Part shown: one piece after another, positions 16,664-25,709 of the stretch | How the letters are laid out: each line of letters begins with the position of its first letter | Numbering within the stretch: the first letter of the stretch is position 1 | DNA from: Planctomycetota bacterium | Lineage (GTDB): Bacteria; Planctomycetota; PUPC01; JACPCR01 | Direction: 5' to 3' | NCBI GenBank assembly: GCA_016179685.1 | Contig: JACPCR010000132.1 | Coordinates: 1 to 38,242 of the forward strand | Length of the DNA: 38,242 bases | Translations under genes and position numbers: made by a program | Notes under the pieces: model-generated | What the model was told of the DNA's origin: nothing | Database searches by the model: none | Seen by the model: only the letters and a program-made list of their open reading frames with translations

Positions 16664-17722
16664 TCACGGAGAGTCGGTAACCCCGAGATATCGCGTGAGC
16701 AGACGGGCGGCGTTCTCCATACCCTCGACGCGGGCGATCTCGTACCCGTGGGTGTTTTCCACGGCAAAGCAGAGGCCGACGGGCTTGCCCGTGTAACCGT
16801 AGCGGTGTGAATAACTGGCGTCGCTCCCATAAGAACTGAGGACCGCGGACTGGCAGCCGAACCCGAGTGTGGCGGCCAGTCGATGCAGCTCGTCCGTCAC
16901 TCCCTTGTGGTAGAAGGAGTGGGCGTCCTTGTAGAGCAGCACCGGCTGGGCGGTATTCTCGATGCCGTACTCCGTTGCCACGGGCGCCACATCCAGCGCA
17001 ATGAGCGCCTCACCCGGCACGCTGCGGGCCGCGAAGGCCCCGCCGCTCACCCCAATCTCCTCGCCCGCGCTGGCGATGAAGTAGGTGTCCCGCGAAGGCC
17101 CGCTGGTGCTGCCGCTCAGTGATTCCATGACGGAGATCATGACCGCCAGAGCGCCCTTGTTGTCGAGCGCCCACGCAGCCACGTATTCGCCCAGTAACGT
17201 CGGTTTCTTGCGGGCCCGGCTGACCACCGCCCGAGTGCCTGGACGCACTCCCCTGGCGAGCACTTCACTCCTCGGCATCTTCAGGTCGATGCGCAGGAGG
17301 TCCCAGGTCAAGGCCCGGCCCGTCTTGAGCTGGAAAAGGGATGCGGATTCCTCGGAAACGTGGCTGGCGCCAGCACTGAGGATGCCCGTGAGCACGCCCG
17401 AATCCGCAAGAACATCCATGGGTCCCTCACCATAACGCCAGGGGAAGCTCCCGCCGAGCCGGTCCAGCGCCAGCCGGCCGTCCGCCTCAACCCGCTTGAC
17501 GACCACCCCAATTTCATCCTTGTGGGCCATGATGCGCACCGGCGGCTGTTCCCCACGGCCACGGACCCGACCGATGAGGTTGCCCGCCTCGTCCCGGGTC
17601 ACCGAGCCGCAGGTGCGCTCGAACTCCGGAATGAGCACGGTATCGATTTCCTCCTCCTGACCCGACGGCGAGTGCGTCTTCAGGAGGCGCGTCAGTACAT
17701 CCAGAAAGGCTTCACGGTTCAT
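16664..17722 (-). CDS. M42-family aminopeptidase
   Basis: A 352-residue cytoplasmic co-catalytic metallopeptidase of the M42 family (glutamyl/deblocking aminopeptidases that trim peptides as tetrahedral assemblies). The metal and catalytic residues are H67 and D69 (AHKDE), bridging D187 (ALDNKG), catalytic E221 with ligand E222 (SAGEEIG), D244 (ALDVAP) and H325 (ENTHGYE). The domain between ~70 and 165 is the usual M42 oligomerisation insert. ATG 17722 is preceded by AAGGAGGG at ideal spacing, so the longer frame to 17752 is not used. Directly upstream are five 7-bp tandem units and two promoter-like sequences in AT-rich DNA. Exact peptide specificity cannot be read. Confidence 0.9.
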   Translation of the reverse strand: MNREAFLDVLTRLLKTHSPSGQEEEIDTVLIPEFERTCGSVTRDEAGNLIGRVRGRGEQPPVRIMAHKDEIGVVVKRVEADGRLALDRLGGSFPWRYGEGPMDVLADSGVLTGILSAGASHVSEESASLFQLKTGRALTWDLLRIDLKMPRSEVLARGVRPGTRAVVSRARKKPTLLGEYVAAWALDNKGALAVMISVMESLSGSTSGPSRDTYFIASAGEEIGVSGGAFAARSVPGEALIALDVAPVATEYGIENTAQPVLLYKDAHSFYHKGVTDELHRLAATLGFGCQSAVLSSYGSDASYSHRYGYTGKPVGLCFAVENTHGYEIARVEGMENAARLLTRYLGVTDSP

Positions 17723-17739
17723 CAGAGGCAACCCTCCTT

Positions 17740-17774
17740 GTTCACCGTTCACTGTTTACTGTTTACTGCTCACT
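17740..17774. repeat. Heptamer tandem repeat, five units
   Basis: GTTCACC-GTTCACT-GTTTACT-GTTTACT-GCTCACT, five degenerate 7-bp units ending 17 bp upstream of the M42 start codon, within the presumed leader. Confidence 0.85.
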
Positions 17775-17812
17775 ACTCAAGTTGACTGACTATGGCCCGA
17801 TCAAATCTTAAG

Positions 17813-17841
17813 TTATTATTTATTAGATACTTATGAATCAA
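17813..17841 (-). promoter_or_regulatory. Candidate promoter of the M42 gene
   Basis: On the minus strand TTGATT, 17-bp spacer, TAATAA in clearly AT-rich DNA, about 90 bp upstream of the start codon. A good sigma-70-like match by sequence. Confidence 0.45.
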
Positions 17842-17886
17842 GGGTTCAGACCAATGACGGGCGAGCAAGACTGCAACTCTTTTTTG

Positions 17887-17915
17887 TATAAATAGTTATG
17901 TGAAAAGTCGGTCAA
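17887..17915 (-). promoter_or_regulatory. Second candidate promoter upstream of the M42 gene
   Basis: On the minus strand TTGACC, 17-bp spacer, TTTATA. It could serve as an alternative upstream start for the M42 gene. Confidence 0.35.
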
Positions 17916-17924
17916 GTCGCGTCA

Positions 17925-20057
17925 CTACTGCCCGCCGAACTTCTTCAGCTCCTCCGCGGCCTTCAGGGAGACCTCGGAGCCTTCTTCGGCGAACTGGACC
18001 GCCCGTTCGAAATGCTCGCGAGCTTTTGCCCGATCCCGAGTCCGATTCGTATAGCCGAGCTGGAAGTGCTGGTTGGCCTGCTTGTCCATTTCCAACAGCG
18101 TGCGAGCGGACTCGCGGTTACCCGGGTCCCACTGGAGCGACTGGCGCAGCATGTCCCGGGCCTTTGCGGGCGACGTCTCGAGAATCTGGGTGGCCCAGCG
18201 GCGGAACTCGTCCGAGATGGTGCCGGCGTCCCGCTCGTAACGCTCGAGACTCCGCTGCGCGAGACGATGGTAGGCATTGTCGGCATCCGGGACCGCGTCC
18301 TTCAGGCCGGCCCAGGCCCGCTTGGCCCCGCCATAATCCTTCACCTGCTCGCACCCCGCGGCCTCCTCGTGGAGCTTCACCGCACGTTCGATCTGAGCCT
18401 CCAAACCCACGGTTGAGGCCGGGAGCGAGCCAGCGGCCTCGGCCAGCATTTTGAGCGCGTCTCGCCCGTTGCCCTCATGGAAGAGCCGCTCGATAACCTG
18501 GGCGCGCTGCTCGGCCTGGAGGCTGTTCAGGCGCTGGTGAATTTCCTTGACCAGGTCGAGGCCTTCCGACTCGAAAGGGGTGCCGGCAAAGAGCGGCCTG
18601 ACGCCGCTCCCCTGGGAGACGGAGAGCGCCTTTTCTAGTCGTCGAGCCGTTTGATCCGCCTTTTCAGGCCCGGCGGGCGTCAGAAGCGCCCGCGCCTCAG
18701 CGAGGCATTGCTGGGCATTCTGGGCTGCGGCGGATTCCGCCTCGGTCTGCCGGGCCTCGGCACAGGCCTCATCGAGTTGAAGCGCTTCCCTGGCCACCTC
18801 GATCGCCCGGGTCCATTGCTGGGCCCGGCGGGCCTCCTCGGCCTCCTGCGCCAACACCCGCGCCGCGGCCCGGGGAAGAGCCTCGAACCAGGCCTTCTGC
18901 TGCCGATGGACGATGGAATCCGCCGGGATGCTCCGAGCCTTCGCACAGGCCTCGCGCACAAGCCCCTGCTCGAGAAGCTGCCGGGCCGAACGCCACGTCG
19001 CCTCCTGCACCCGGTGCGTCGTCACGAAGCCCGTGCGCTTGCGGGCAAATTCCCGGACCTCCGGGGCGGCCCGTGGGTTGCGTTCCAACTCCCGGTAAAG
19101 ATGTTCGGCCACGTCCCACCGATAGCGCTCGAACTGCTCGCCCCGATTCGCCTCGAGATGCACCGCGTCCAGCGCGATCGAACTGAGTCGGTCGTCGGGC
19201 AGCACCCTGCGGGCGGTTTCGAACTGGTATCGGGCCCCTGAAAAATCCTCGGCCAGAAGGAGGCTGAAGCCCAGGCGGATGTGGCCCTCGAAGTCCGAGA
19301 GGACGGCTTGCGGCGTGACCGCGGGCTGGCCCCATGGACGCCAAAGGACCAGGACGCCTGCGAACGCGGCCAGCGCCACGGCCGCCAGGACCCGCCGCCG
19401 GACCTGCCCCGGCGACGCCCCGGGCGCAGCCGCGATCGGAGCGGCCTCCACGTCGGTCACTCCTCCGGCCTCGCCGCGATAGACCCCGGCCCTGCGGGCC
19501 TCGGCCTCGACGGGCGTGATCTCCACCTCGCGGTGCGTCTCCCGGTCCCGCAAGAACCACCGGCCGTCATGCTGGAGCAGGTCGACGGGCCGACCCCCCT
19601 GCGAGAGGCTGCGGGTGGAAGAACGTTCGGAAAGCTGTTGGACGGCCGAAGCGTTTCCTGGCGCGTAATCCGGGGCCTCATCAAACGAAATGCCCCGTGC
19701 GCCCGTCTCGCCGGATTCCGGCGCCGGCGAAACCGGGACCGGAGGGGCAGCCGGCTCCAGGGCGTCTCCCACGAGCACGAGGACCACCTCTCCCAGGGAT
19801 ATCCGGTCACCCGGGAGCACCATCTGGGGCTGTTCAGGCGGTACGCTGCGGCCGTTGATTTCGACGAGACCGCGCTCGCTCAGGCGCGTCAGGATGACCT
19901 TGCCGCGGCCGTCATGGTAACACTTCACGTGCAGGGGCTGGAGGCCGGGTGAAGGGATGCGGAGGCGGCAGCTCGCCGCCCCGCCGATGATCGTGGAACC
20001 CTCGGGCAGGACGAATTCATCCCGATGGCTTCCGCATTGAATCTGGAGCTTGCGCAT
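17925..20057 (-). CDS. Tad-locus membrane protein: FHA-like domain, one TM segment, long helical-repeat domain
   Basis: About 710 residues. Residues 1-100 form an FHA-like domain (STIIGGAASCRLRIPSPGLQPLHVK, VEINGRSVPPEQPQMVLPGD). It lacks the usual Arg and Ser phosphothreonine contacts, keeping only the His. A Pro-rich linker follows, then one transmembrane segment (~222-240). The large C-terminal part is almost wholly helical, Ala/Glu/Arg-rich, with TPR-like stretches (AEDFSGARYQFETARRVLPDD, QQWTRAIEVAREALQLD). With the FHA part inside, the repeats would be extracytoplasmic. The layout resembles ring-forming SctD-type proteins of secretion systems; this is an analogy. It is last in the Tad gene order, separated from the next gene by repeats D and C. 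ATG 20057 is chosen because the FHA strand begins there. Confidence 0.7.
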   Translation of the reverse strand: MRKLQIQCGSHRDEFVLPEGSTIIGGAASCRLRIPSPGLQPLHVKCYHDGRGKVILTRLSERGLVEINGRSVPPEQPQMVLPGDRISLGEVVLVLVGDALEPAAPPVPVSPAPESGETGARGISFDEAPDYAPGNASAVQQLSERSSTRSLSQGGRPVDLLQHDGRWFLRDRETHREVEITPVEAEARRAGVYRGEAGGVTDVEAAPIAAAPGASPGQVRRRVLAAVALAAFAGVLVLWRPWGQPAVTPQAVLSDFEGHIRLGFSLLLAEDFSGARYQFETARRVLPDDRLSSIALDAVHLEANRGEQFERYRWDVAEHLYRELERNPRAAPEVREFARKRTGFVTTHRVQEATWRSARQLLEQGLVREACAKARSIPADSIVHRQQKAWFEALPRAAARVLAQEAEEARRAQQWTRAIEVAREALQLDEACAEARQTEAESAAAQNAQQCLAEARALLTPAGPEKADQTARRLEKALSVSQGSGVRPLFAGTPFESEGLDLVKEIHQRLNSLQAEQRAQVIERLFHEGNGRDALKMLAEAAGSLPASTVGLEAQIERAVKLHEEAAGCEQVKDYGGAKRAWAGLKDAVPDADNAYHRLAQRSLERYERDAGTISDEFRRWATQILETSPAKARDMLRQSLQWDPGNRESARTLLEMDKQANQHFQLGYTNRTRDRAKAREHFERAVQFAEEGSEVSLKAAEELKKFGGQ

Positions 20058-20130
20058 GAGAAGAGGACGTCCGTGGAGTGCCGGGTCGCAGGACCGACTC
20101 TCCATGTCGGCAGAACCACCACACTGAAGG

Positions 20131-20177
20131 CAGAATCCCGGACTTGTCCTCGTGGGACTTGTCGCGTTGGGAGGGAG
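20131..20177 (+). repeat. Dispersed repeat D
   Basis: AGAATCCCGGACTTGTCCTC, then GTGGGACTTGTCGCGTTGGGAG. It matches 37981-38040 (GAATCCCGAACTTGTCCCTG ... CCTGTCTCGTTGGGAG) with an indel in the middle. Confidence 0.65.
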
Positions 20178-20204
20178 CCTTCTGCGAGGCTGAAGGGTCC
20201 GAAA

Positions 20205-20345
20205 GGCAACTCCTCAATAAGCTCGGGGAGATGGCCCCGCCCGATTTCATCATCGATGAGGATTCAGCACCTCATGAGTTTTTATAGCGAAACGCTCCCA
20301 ACTTTATCCCCGTGGGAGGGATCTTCGAATCAGCGCTTCGGCGAA
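20205..20345 (+). repeat. Dispersed repeat C
   Basis: GGCAACTCCTCAATAAGCTC, then GGGGAGATGGCCCCGCCCGA and TTTCATCATCGATGAGGATT. It aligns with 27576-27660 over about 80 bp and with the inverted piece at 8109. After about 20290 it continues into a CAGCGCTTCGGC block also found near 27672. Confidence 0.8.
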
Positions 20346-20480
20346 GCCCGAAATCCAGCTCCCGTGGAGAGGGCTTCGCTGCGGAATTCGGGCCTGACTT
20401 CCGGCGAACGCAGCCGAAGTCCGTACGGTCATTACCGAGGACCCTTGGGCACGGGACAAATGGGAATTCCGAGACGGGTA

Positions 20481-21830
20481 CTACCTGGAAGCCACGCCAC
20501 GGGCCCTTTGCCGAACGACCTCCGCCAGGATGGCGGCACGCTGGTGGCGCTTGTCCGCCTCGTCGGGAGTCAATTCTAGAATCCGTTCGAGCTGCCGCAA
20601 ACTCCGGGCGTAGTCCTTGAGATAGAAGGATTGCCAGAATTGCTGCTCGATATCCCCGGCGCGATGCTCGAGGTCCTCCTCGGCTTCGAGCCCGAGCCTC
20701 CGGGCCTCCGACGCCAGGGCCTGGGGACGCTCCCCTTCGATCTTCTCCAGAAACTCTGCCGTCGGACGATAACAGCGTGCGAGGGCATCGTAGGGCCGGT
20801 CGCGCTCGAGCTGCCGGCCCTGCCGGATCAGCCGCTCCCCCGTCTCGATCACCTCCTCGAGGGGCATGTCCGACCGGAATACGGATTCGCGGGCTCGGCG
20901 GCCGCGCACGATCACTCGCAGGGTCAAGACGCGCTTCCCTTCCAGACTCAGGGGAATCTCGGCCGAGCCCTGGCCTCGCCCAACCAACTCCACCATGACG
21001 CGGGGCGAAACGGGCCGGGCATCGACCAGACGCTGCCAGACCGGGTCCGATCCGCCCCCACCGATCTCGTCGTAGCCGTACGGGAGCACGGAGACGATCT
21101 CGCCCTCGCCGCCTTCGGAAATGAGAACGTGCTGCACGGGAGTCCGATCGGACCGCTGTCCCACGCGCTGGAGCAACAGCGTGCCGGCGATGATCAGTGC
21201 TAGGATCGAGGCGGTGAACAAGAGGCTGCCGGTCCGGCGGTAGCCGGACGCCGCCGGAGACGCCGGCGGCGTCCGGGCCGGCTCGGCAAGGCCAGAGGGA
21301 AGAGCTTCGGTCTCGTCCCCGCTGCCCGGCGTTCCCGAGGGAGCGCCGGCTGCCGTTCGAGTCGAGGGCTCGAGGCCCGTCGAGGGGCGGCCGGGAAGGC
21401 TCTCACCGGAAACGGGTTGGTGCGCCGGCTGAGGGAAAAGGCCGCCCACGCGCTCGGCGGGCACGGCAGGCGCTGAGGGGCCGGGCTGGACCAGGGCGTG
21501 GCTCGACGGCATCTCTCCCGCGCGCTCCTCGAGCGACACGAACTCCAGTTCGGTCGTGCCGACCTGCAAGCGGACCCCGGGCGTCAGCTTGCAGAGGTCG
21601 AACGGCACCTTCCCAACAAAAATGCGCGTCTCCGGCGTACAGTTGAGGATGACCCATCGGCCGTCCATCCATCGGATACGGGCCTGCAGGTCGGCGATCC
21701 CCGCATCCGGCAAGACAATGTCGTTCTTCTCCCCCCGGCCCACGCTCATCCGGTCCTCGTTCAAAGGAATTTCACGCCCGGCCGCGGGACCGTTCAGGAT
21801 GCGCAAGGCCACTTGCCCGGGACTGTTCAT
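20481..21830 (-). CDS. Tad-locus membrane protein with N-terminal FHA-like domain
   Basis: A 449-residue protein. Residues 5-100 are an FHA-like fold (LRILNGPAAGREIPL, SVGRGEKNDIVLPDAGIADL). The phosphothreonine-binding Ser and His are not conserved (GIADLQARI where VSRRHARI would be expected). A long Pro/Ala/Ser-rich linker (~105-200) leads to one transmembrane helix (~201-221). The C-terminal domain has beta-rich then helical character, ending in a coiled stretch with TPR-like features (YARSLRQLERILELTPDEADKR). Only 2 bp separate it from the end of tadC, so it is in the same transcript. The topology (cytoplasmic FHA, single TM, outer domain) parallels the neighbouring FHA protein. Likely a structural or regulatory part of the pilus platform; not a recognised Tad family. 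Confidence 0.7.
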   Translation of the reverse strand: MNSPGQVALRILNGPAAGREIPLNEDRMSVGRGEKNDIVLPDAGIADLQARIRWMDGRWVILNCTPETRIFVGKVPFDLCKLTPGVRLQVGTTELEFVSLEERAGEMPSSHALVQPGPSAPAVPAERVGGLFPQPAHQPVSGESLPGRPSTGLEPSTRTAAGAPSGTPGSGDETEALPSGLAEPARTPPASPAASGYRRTGSLLFTASILALIIAGTLLLQRVGQRSDRTPVQHVLISEGGEGEIVSVLPYGYDEIGGGGSDPVWQRLVDARPVSPRVMVELVGRGQGSAEIPLSLEGKRVLTLRVIVRGRRARESVFRSDMPLEEVIETGERLIRQGRQLERDRPYDALARCYRPTAEFLEKIEGERPQALASEARRLGLEAEEDLEHRAGDIEQQFWQSFYLKDYARSLRQLERILELTPDEADKRHQRAAILAEVVRQRARGVASR

Positions 21831-21832
21831 GG

Positions 21833-22738
21833 TCAGAATAAATAGGAAAGAAATACGGGCCCAAAAATGACGACAAAAGTGGTTGGAAAAATGAAGACGA
21901 TGAGGGGAAAAAGAATCTTCACGGGGGCCTCCATCGCTTTTTGCTCCACGTACTGGGCGCGAGCGGACCGGATTTGGTCCGCCTGGACGCGCAGGACGGG
22001 CCCGAAGCCGCTGCCCAGTTCGTCGGCCTGGACAATCGCCGCGCAGAGGGCGCCCAGCTCAAACAGGCCCGTCCTCTGGGCCAGACCACGCATCGCCTCG
22101 GCTCGGCTCTTCCCCACCTGAATCTCCTTCTGGGCCTGCGCCAGCTCCTGCCCCAGGGCGTTGCGCGAAAGCTTCTGGCCGATACGCTCCAGCGCCAGCG
22201 TGAAATCCAGGCCGGCCTCCGTCATCAGCGTCAGGATATCGATGGCGAACGGGAGGGTGCGCCTCATCTCGTCATGTCGCTGGCTCACGCGGTCACGCAG
22301 CCAGAGCCAGGGCAGGACGAGCCCGGCGGCCGCGAAAGCGAGGATGAAAGCGGGCCAGGGCCACAGGGCGTAAGCGAGGGCGCCGGCCAGGAGGCCGAAG
22401 GCGGCCGAGACGGGCAACATCGCCACAACGTCCGCGGCGCGGACCGTGCCGCCGAGGCCCGCAGCTTGCACCTGCCGGCCATAGTAATGGAGCGCCGCTT
22501 GCAGCCACGGACTGGGACGGCGTCTGAGAAACGACTCGAGAGAGTCCGCCAGCGGCTCGGCCAAGAGAAGAAACAGGTTCACCCAGCGTTCGGGTATGAC
22601 CTCCGCCCGGGCCTCAGGGACGGAAGCCGGTAGGGGGCCGGAACGCGCGAAGCCCCGTCCAATGTCGTAAAGCGCCCAGAAAAGGAAGCCGACGCTGCCG
22701 CCGAAGGCGGTCAGGGTGAGGAAAGCCGAGATTTCCAT
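21833..22738 (-). CDS. tadC: TadC inner-membrane platform protein
   Basis: A 301-residue T2SSF-domain membrane protein, one of the two GspF-like platform proteins of Tad pili. Hydrophobic segments are at the N-terminus (ISAFLTLTAFGGSVGFLFWALY), in the middle (two, around LPVSAAFGLLAGALAYALWP and WPAFILAFAAAGLVLPWLWL) and at the C-terminus (PVKILFPLIVFIFPTTFVVIFG). The cytoplasmic T2SSF core has LPFAIDILTLMTEAGLDFTLAL and QADELGSGFGPVLRVQADQIR, typical of TadC. ATG 22738 places the first hydrophobic segment at the N-terminus; ATG 22777 is an alternative, and the frame up to 22894 is unlikely. A repeat-A copy lies between it and tadB. Confidence 0.88.
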   Translation of the reverse strand: MEISAFLTLTAFGGSVGFLFWALYDIGRGFARSGPLPASVPEARAEVIPERWVNLFLLLAEPLADSLESFLRRRPSPWLQAALHYYGRQVQAAGLGGTVRAADVVAMLPVSAAFGLLAGALAYALWPWPAFILAFAAAGLVLPWLWLRDRVSQRHDEMRRTLPFAIDILTLMTEAGLDFTLALERIGQKLSRNALGQELAQAQKEIQVGKSRAEAMRGLAQRTGLFELGALCAAIVQADELGSGFGPVLRVQADQIRSARAQYVEQKAMEAPVKILFPLIVFIFPTTFVVIFGPVFLSYLF

Positions 22739-23162
22739 GACGAGGAGAGGATATCCCTGATGCTGGGGGAAGTCCATGGCTTCAGCAGCTCTTTCCTGCT
22801 TACTCGAGCATCTGGGCCATGCGTCGCCCGCGGGAGATATGACCAGGCTGATGCGGAGTCCACTTCGGGGGTTTCCAGGCCCTAAACCGCGCATTGCCGG
22901 TGCCGGACAGAAGGGCCTTCCTCTTCCAATGCCTTCAGCAAACCAGCAAGAACTTCCTGTTTTTCGCGCCTATCAGCCTCGAAATTTCAATCCTGAGGAT
23001 CCCGGTTGGTGGTTGTGGTGCGTGGTCGCTGTGCGACGGCAGACCTGGCCGCCGGCGCAGCGCCTGCCTGTGCGCCTGCCTGCCGCGGCGGCGCAGACAG
23101 GCGCCGCACGCAGACAGGGCGGCGCTAGGCCGAACCGGATTTCCTTTGGCAGCTAAGACCTT
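22739..23162. other. Gap between tadB and tadC containing repeat A
   Basis: Contains repeat A (23024-23127). The rest shows no gene other than a weak in-frame upstream extension of tadC. Confidence 0.55.
23024..23127 (+). repeat. Dispersed repeat A, variant with two CTGCCTGTGCG units
   Basis: Begins GGTCGCTGTGCGACGGCAGA like 16530, then contains CGCCTGCCTGTGCGCCTGCC, GGCGCAGACAGGCGCC and GCACGCAGACAGGGCGG. It interrupts the tadB-tadC pair. Confidence 0.7.
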
Positions 23163-24029
23163 TCACACGCGGATAGCCACAATCTTCCAGAGGAAAAAAA
23201 TGCCCAGGGATTCCCACACCAGGATGCCGCCGATCATCATCCAGCCGGCCACCGTCGTGTACATCGGCCGCATCAGGTCGGGGTTGACCGCGTGCAGGGC
23301 GAGAAAGACGACGAGAGGCATGACGGAGAGGACGGCGGCCTGGAGGCGTCCCTGGCTGGTCAATGTCCGCAGTTTTCCCTGGAGCTGGAATCGCTGCCGG
23401 ATGGTGAAGCCGATATTTTCCAGCACTTCGGGCAGGCTGCCGCCCAGCTCGTGGCACACCTGGACCGCGGTGACCACCAGATCAAGGTCCTCGCCGGGCA
23501 TGCGATCGAGCAGTTCGGCGAGGGCCTTTTCGACGGGCATACCGAGCCGCACCTGCGCATTGACGACGCGGAACTCCTGGGCGGCAGGGTTGCCCATCTC
23601 GCGCTCGATGAGCTGAAGGCACTGCTGGAGGCTGAGGCCTGACCGCAGCCCGCGGGAAATGGCATCGACCACCCCGGGGAGCTGCTGGCGGAAGAGATTG
23701 TCCCGGTGTCGTTTCATGAGCCGGATGGCGAACCGTGGCAGGCCGAAGCCAGCGGCGGCGAAGACAACGGCCACGGCCCACCGGCCGGTCAACAGGAGGC
23801 CGATACCGCCGAAGAGGAAGAGAGAGACGCAGGACAGGTAAAGGACCTGTTCGGGCCGGAAGGTGAGGTAAAGGGCGGCGAGGGTGCGTTCGAGGCCCTG
23901 GACGTAGCGCTGCTCGTAGGACACCCAGCCGCGGCTGAAGAGGTCGATCCCGACGTAGGCGAACAGGGCGGCGGCCACGAGCAGGCAGGCCGGAAGAAGG
24001 ATGTCGAGCGGCAAATTCAGAGTCGTCAA
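23163..24029 (-). CDS. tadB: TadB inner-membrane platform protein
   Basis: A 288-residue T2SSF-domain protein. An N-terminal membrane segment (LDILLPACLLVAAALFAYVGIDLF) is followed by a pair around LSCVSLFLFGGIGLLL and WAVAVVFAAAGFGL. The cytoplasmic core has QQLPGVVDAISRGLRSGLSL and LVVTAVQVCHELGGSLPEVL, the TadB signature. Two C-terminal membrane segments follow. With TadC it forms the platform on which the CpaF ATPase acts to extrude pilin. It starts 51 bp after the cpaF stop and belongs to the same gene string. Confidence 0.92.
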   Translation of the reverse strand: MTTLNLPLDILLPACLLVAAALFAYVGIDLFSRGWVSYEQRYVQGLERTLAALYLTFRPEQVLYLSCVSLFLFGGIGLLLTGRWAVAVVFAAAGFGLPRFAIRLMKRHRDNLFRQQLPGVVDAISRGLRSGLSLQQCLQLIEREMGNPAAQEFRVVNAQVRLGMPVEKALAELLDRMPGEDLDLVVTAVQVCHELGGSLPEVLENIGFTIRQRFQLQGKLRTLTSQGRLQAAVLSVMPLVVFLALHAVNPDLMRPMYTTVAGWMMIGGILVWESLGIFFLWKIVAIRV

Positions 24030-24080
24030 TGCCTCGCTCCAAAGGGGTCGGCGGCGTCCTGCCCGGAACGCCGCCGATTC

Positions 24081-25709
24081 CTACTCCTTGAAAAGGGAGA
24101 GGTCCACAGGCGTTCCGCGGGCGCGCAGGTCCTGGACGAACTTCGGGACCGTGCCCAGCGCCCGATGGTCGCCCTGGACCCGTCCATCGTCGTCCAGTCC
24201 TTTCTTCTCGTACCGGAAGAGGTCCTGGAGCACGATAGTTTCACCCTCGCGGCCGGTGATTTCGCAGACGGCGACGATTTTCCTCGAGCCGTCGGGCATT
24301 CGGGCCTGATGCACGAGCAGGTGGATGGCCGAGGCAATCTGATCACGGATGGCCCGGATGGGCAGGTCCATGCCCGCCATGAGCACCATGGTCTCGAGAC
24401 GATTGAGCGCGTCACGGGCGGAGTTGGCGTGCAGCGTGGTCATCGAGCCATCGTGCCCGGTATTCATGGCCTGAAGCATGTCCAGCGCCTCACCGCCGCG
24501 ACACTCGCCGATGAGGATACGGTCGGGCCTCATCCTCAGGCTGTTGATCAGGAGCTTGCGGATGGGAATGGCGCCCTGACCCTCGATGTTCGGAGGCTTC
24601 GCTTCGAGCGGGATGACGTGCGGCTGGCGCAGCCGCAGCTCCGCGGCGTCCTCGATGGTGATAATGCGTTCATCCTCCGGGATGAACGAGGAAAAAACGT
24701 TGAGAAGCGTCGTCTTGCCCGAGCCGGTGCCTCCGGAGATGAGGAGGTTGCGGCGGTATCGGACGGCGAGTTGAAGGAAGACGGCCATGTTCCGAGTCAG
24801 CGTGCCGCGTTCGATCAAGTTGTGAATCGTGTAAGGCCTGGCGGCGAATTTCCGGATGGTCATCACCGGCCCGATCAGGCACAGGGGCGGGATGATGGCG
24901 TTGACCCGCGAGCCGTCCGGAAGGCGGGCATCGACCATGGGGCTCGATTGGTCGATGCGCCGGCCGATGGGGGCCAGAATGCGCCTCAGGATGTTCATGA
25001 GCTGGTCCTCGTCCGTGAAGCTGCAATCCGTCCGGGCGATCTTGCCCTGGCGCTCGACGTAGATGACGCTGGGCCCGTTCACCATGATTTCATCCACGGA
25101 ATCATCCCGGAGAAGGCTCTCGAGGGGGCCGTAGCCGACGGCCTCGCTGACCAGTTCCTGGACCAGGGACTCCGGCGCGCTCGAGCCCGTCTTGCGCCGG
25201 AAAAGGGTGCGGATGACGTGGGTGGCCTTGCTCCGGACCTCCTCGAGGGGCGTCTGCGCAAAATCCATCTTCATCAGGTCCGGATGCTTCTGCAGCTCGT
25301 CGAGAATCTCCTGCCGCATCCGCGGCGTCACGGGCCGCGTCCACTCGGGCGGGACGGACGAGCCCGGGGCCTGCGGCACGGGCGGGACGACCGGCGACGG
25401 GGCATCGCCGTCCCCGAGCCGCTCGATCTGGAACTTGCCGACGGTGAGCCGATCACCCGCAAGAAACGGAGCGGCCGTCTCCACGAGACGGTCGTTCAGC
25501 AGCGTGCCCCCGGGCACCCGCAGGTCCTGCACTTGGACGCGGTCACCCTCGACCACCAACTGGCAGTGGCGCGCCCCCACGCTCTCATGGGGCAGGATCA
25601 GGTCGTTACCCGCCGCCTTGCCGATGCAGAAGGGCGTCTTCGAGACCTGGATGCGCTTCCGGGTTCCCGTGGCCAAATCCGTGACAATCAGGCTGAGCAT
25701 GGTGTCCAT
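24081..25709 (-). CDS. cpaF: CpaF/TadA secretion ATPase with N-terminal FHA-like domain
   Basis: A 542-residue motor ATPase for Tad pilus assembly with an added FHA-like domain. Residues 1-98 are FHA-like (FCIGKAAGNDLILPHESVGA), with the phosphopeptide-binding Arg changed to Lys (IGK) and the Ser to Gly. A Pro-rich linker leads to the CpaF part (~130-540). Walker A is GGTGSGKT (326-333), the Asp box ITIEDAAEL (~350-358), Walker B RILIGECRGGEALD (397-410), and the His box GSMTTLHANSARDALNRLET follows. All catalytic motifs are intact. The stand-alone arrangement suggests the FHA domain docks the motor to the two other FHA-bearing membrane proteins downstream; that is inference. Confidence 0.93.
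   Translation of the reverse strand: MDTMLSLIVTDLATGTRKRIQVSKTPFCIGKAAGNDLILPHESVGARHCQLVVEGDRVQVQDLRVPGGTLLNDRLVETAAPFLAGDRLTVGKFQIERLGDGDAPSPVVPPVPQAPGSSVPPEWTRPVTPRMRQEILDELQKHPDLMKMDFAQTPLEEVRSKATHVIRTLFRRKTGSSAPESLVQELVSEAVGYGPLESLLRDDSVDEIMVNGPSVIYVERQGKIARTDCSFTDEDQLMNILRRILAPIGRRIDQSSPMVDARLPDGSRVNAIIPPLCLIGPVMTIRKFAARPYTIHNLIERGTLTRNMAVFLQLAVRYRRNLLISGGTGSGKTTLLNVFSSFIPEDERIITIEDAAELRLRQPHVIPLEAKPPNIEGQGAIPIRKLLINSLRMRPDRILIGECRGGEALDMLQAMNTGHDGSMTTLHANSARDALNRLETMVLMAGMDLPIRAIRDQIASAIHLLVHQARMPDGSRKIVAVCEITGREGETIVLQDLFRYEKKGLDDDGRVQGDHRALGTVPKFVQDLRARGTPVDLSLFKE

Larger units (their letters stand above)
20058..20480. other. Gap between the two FHA-type Tad genes, filled by repeats D and C
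   Basis: Holds repeat D (20131-20177), repeat C (20205-20345) and further GC-rich sequence including a CGGCGAAGCC / GGGCTTCGCTGCGG pairing related to the composite element at 27497-28032. No gene is visible. Confidence 0.6.
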
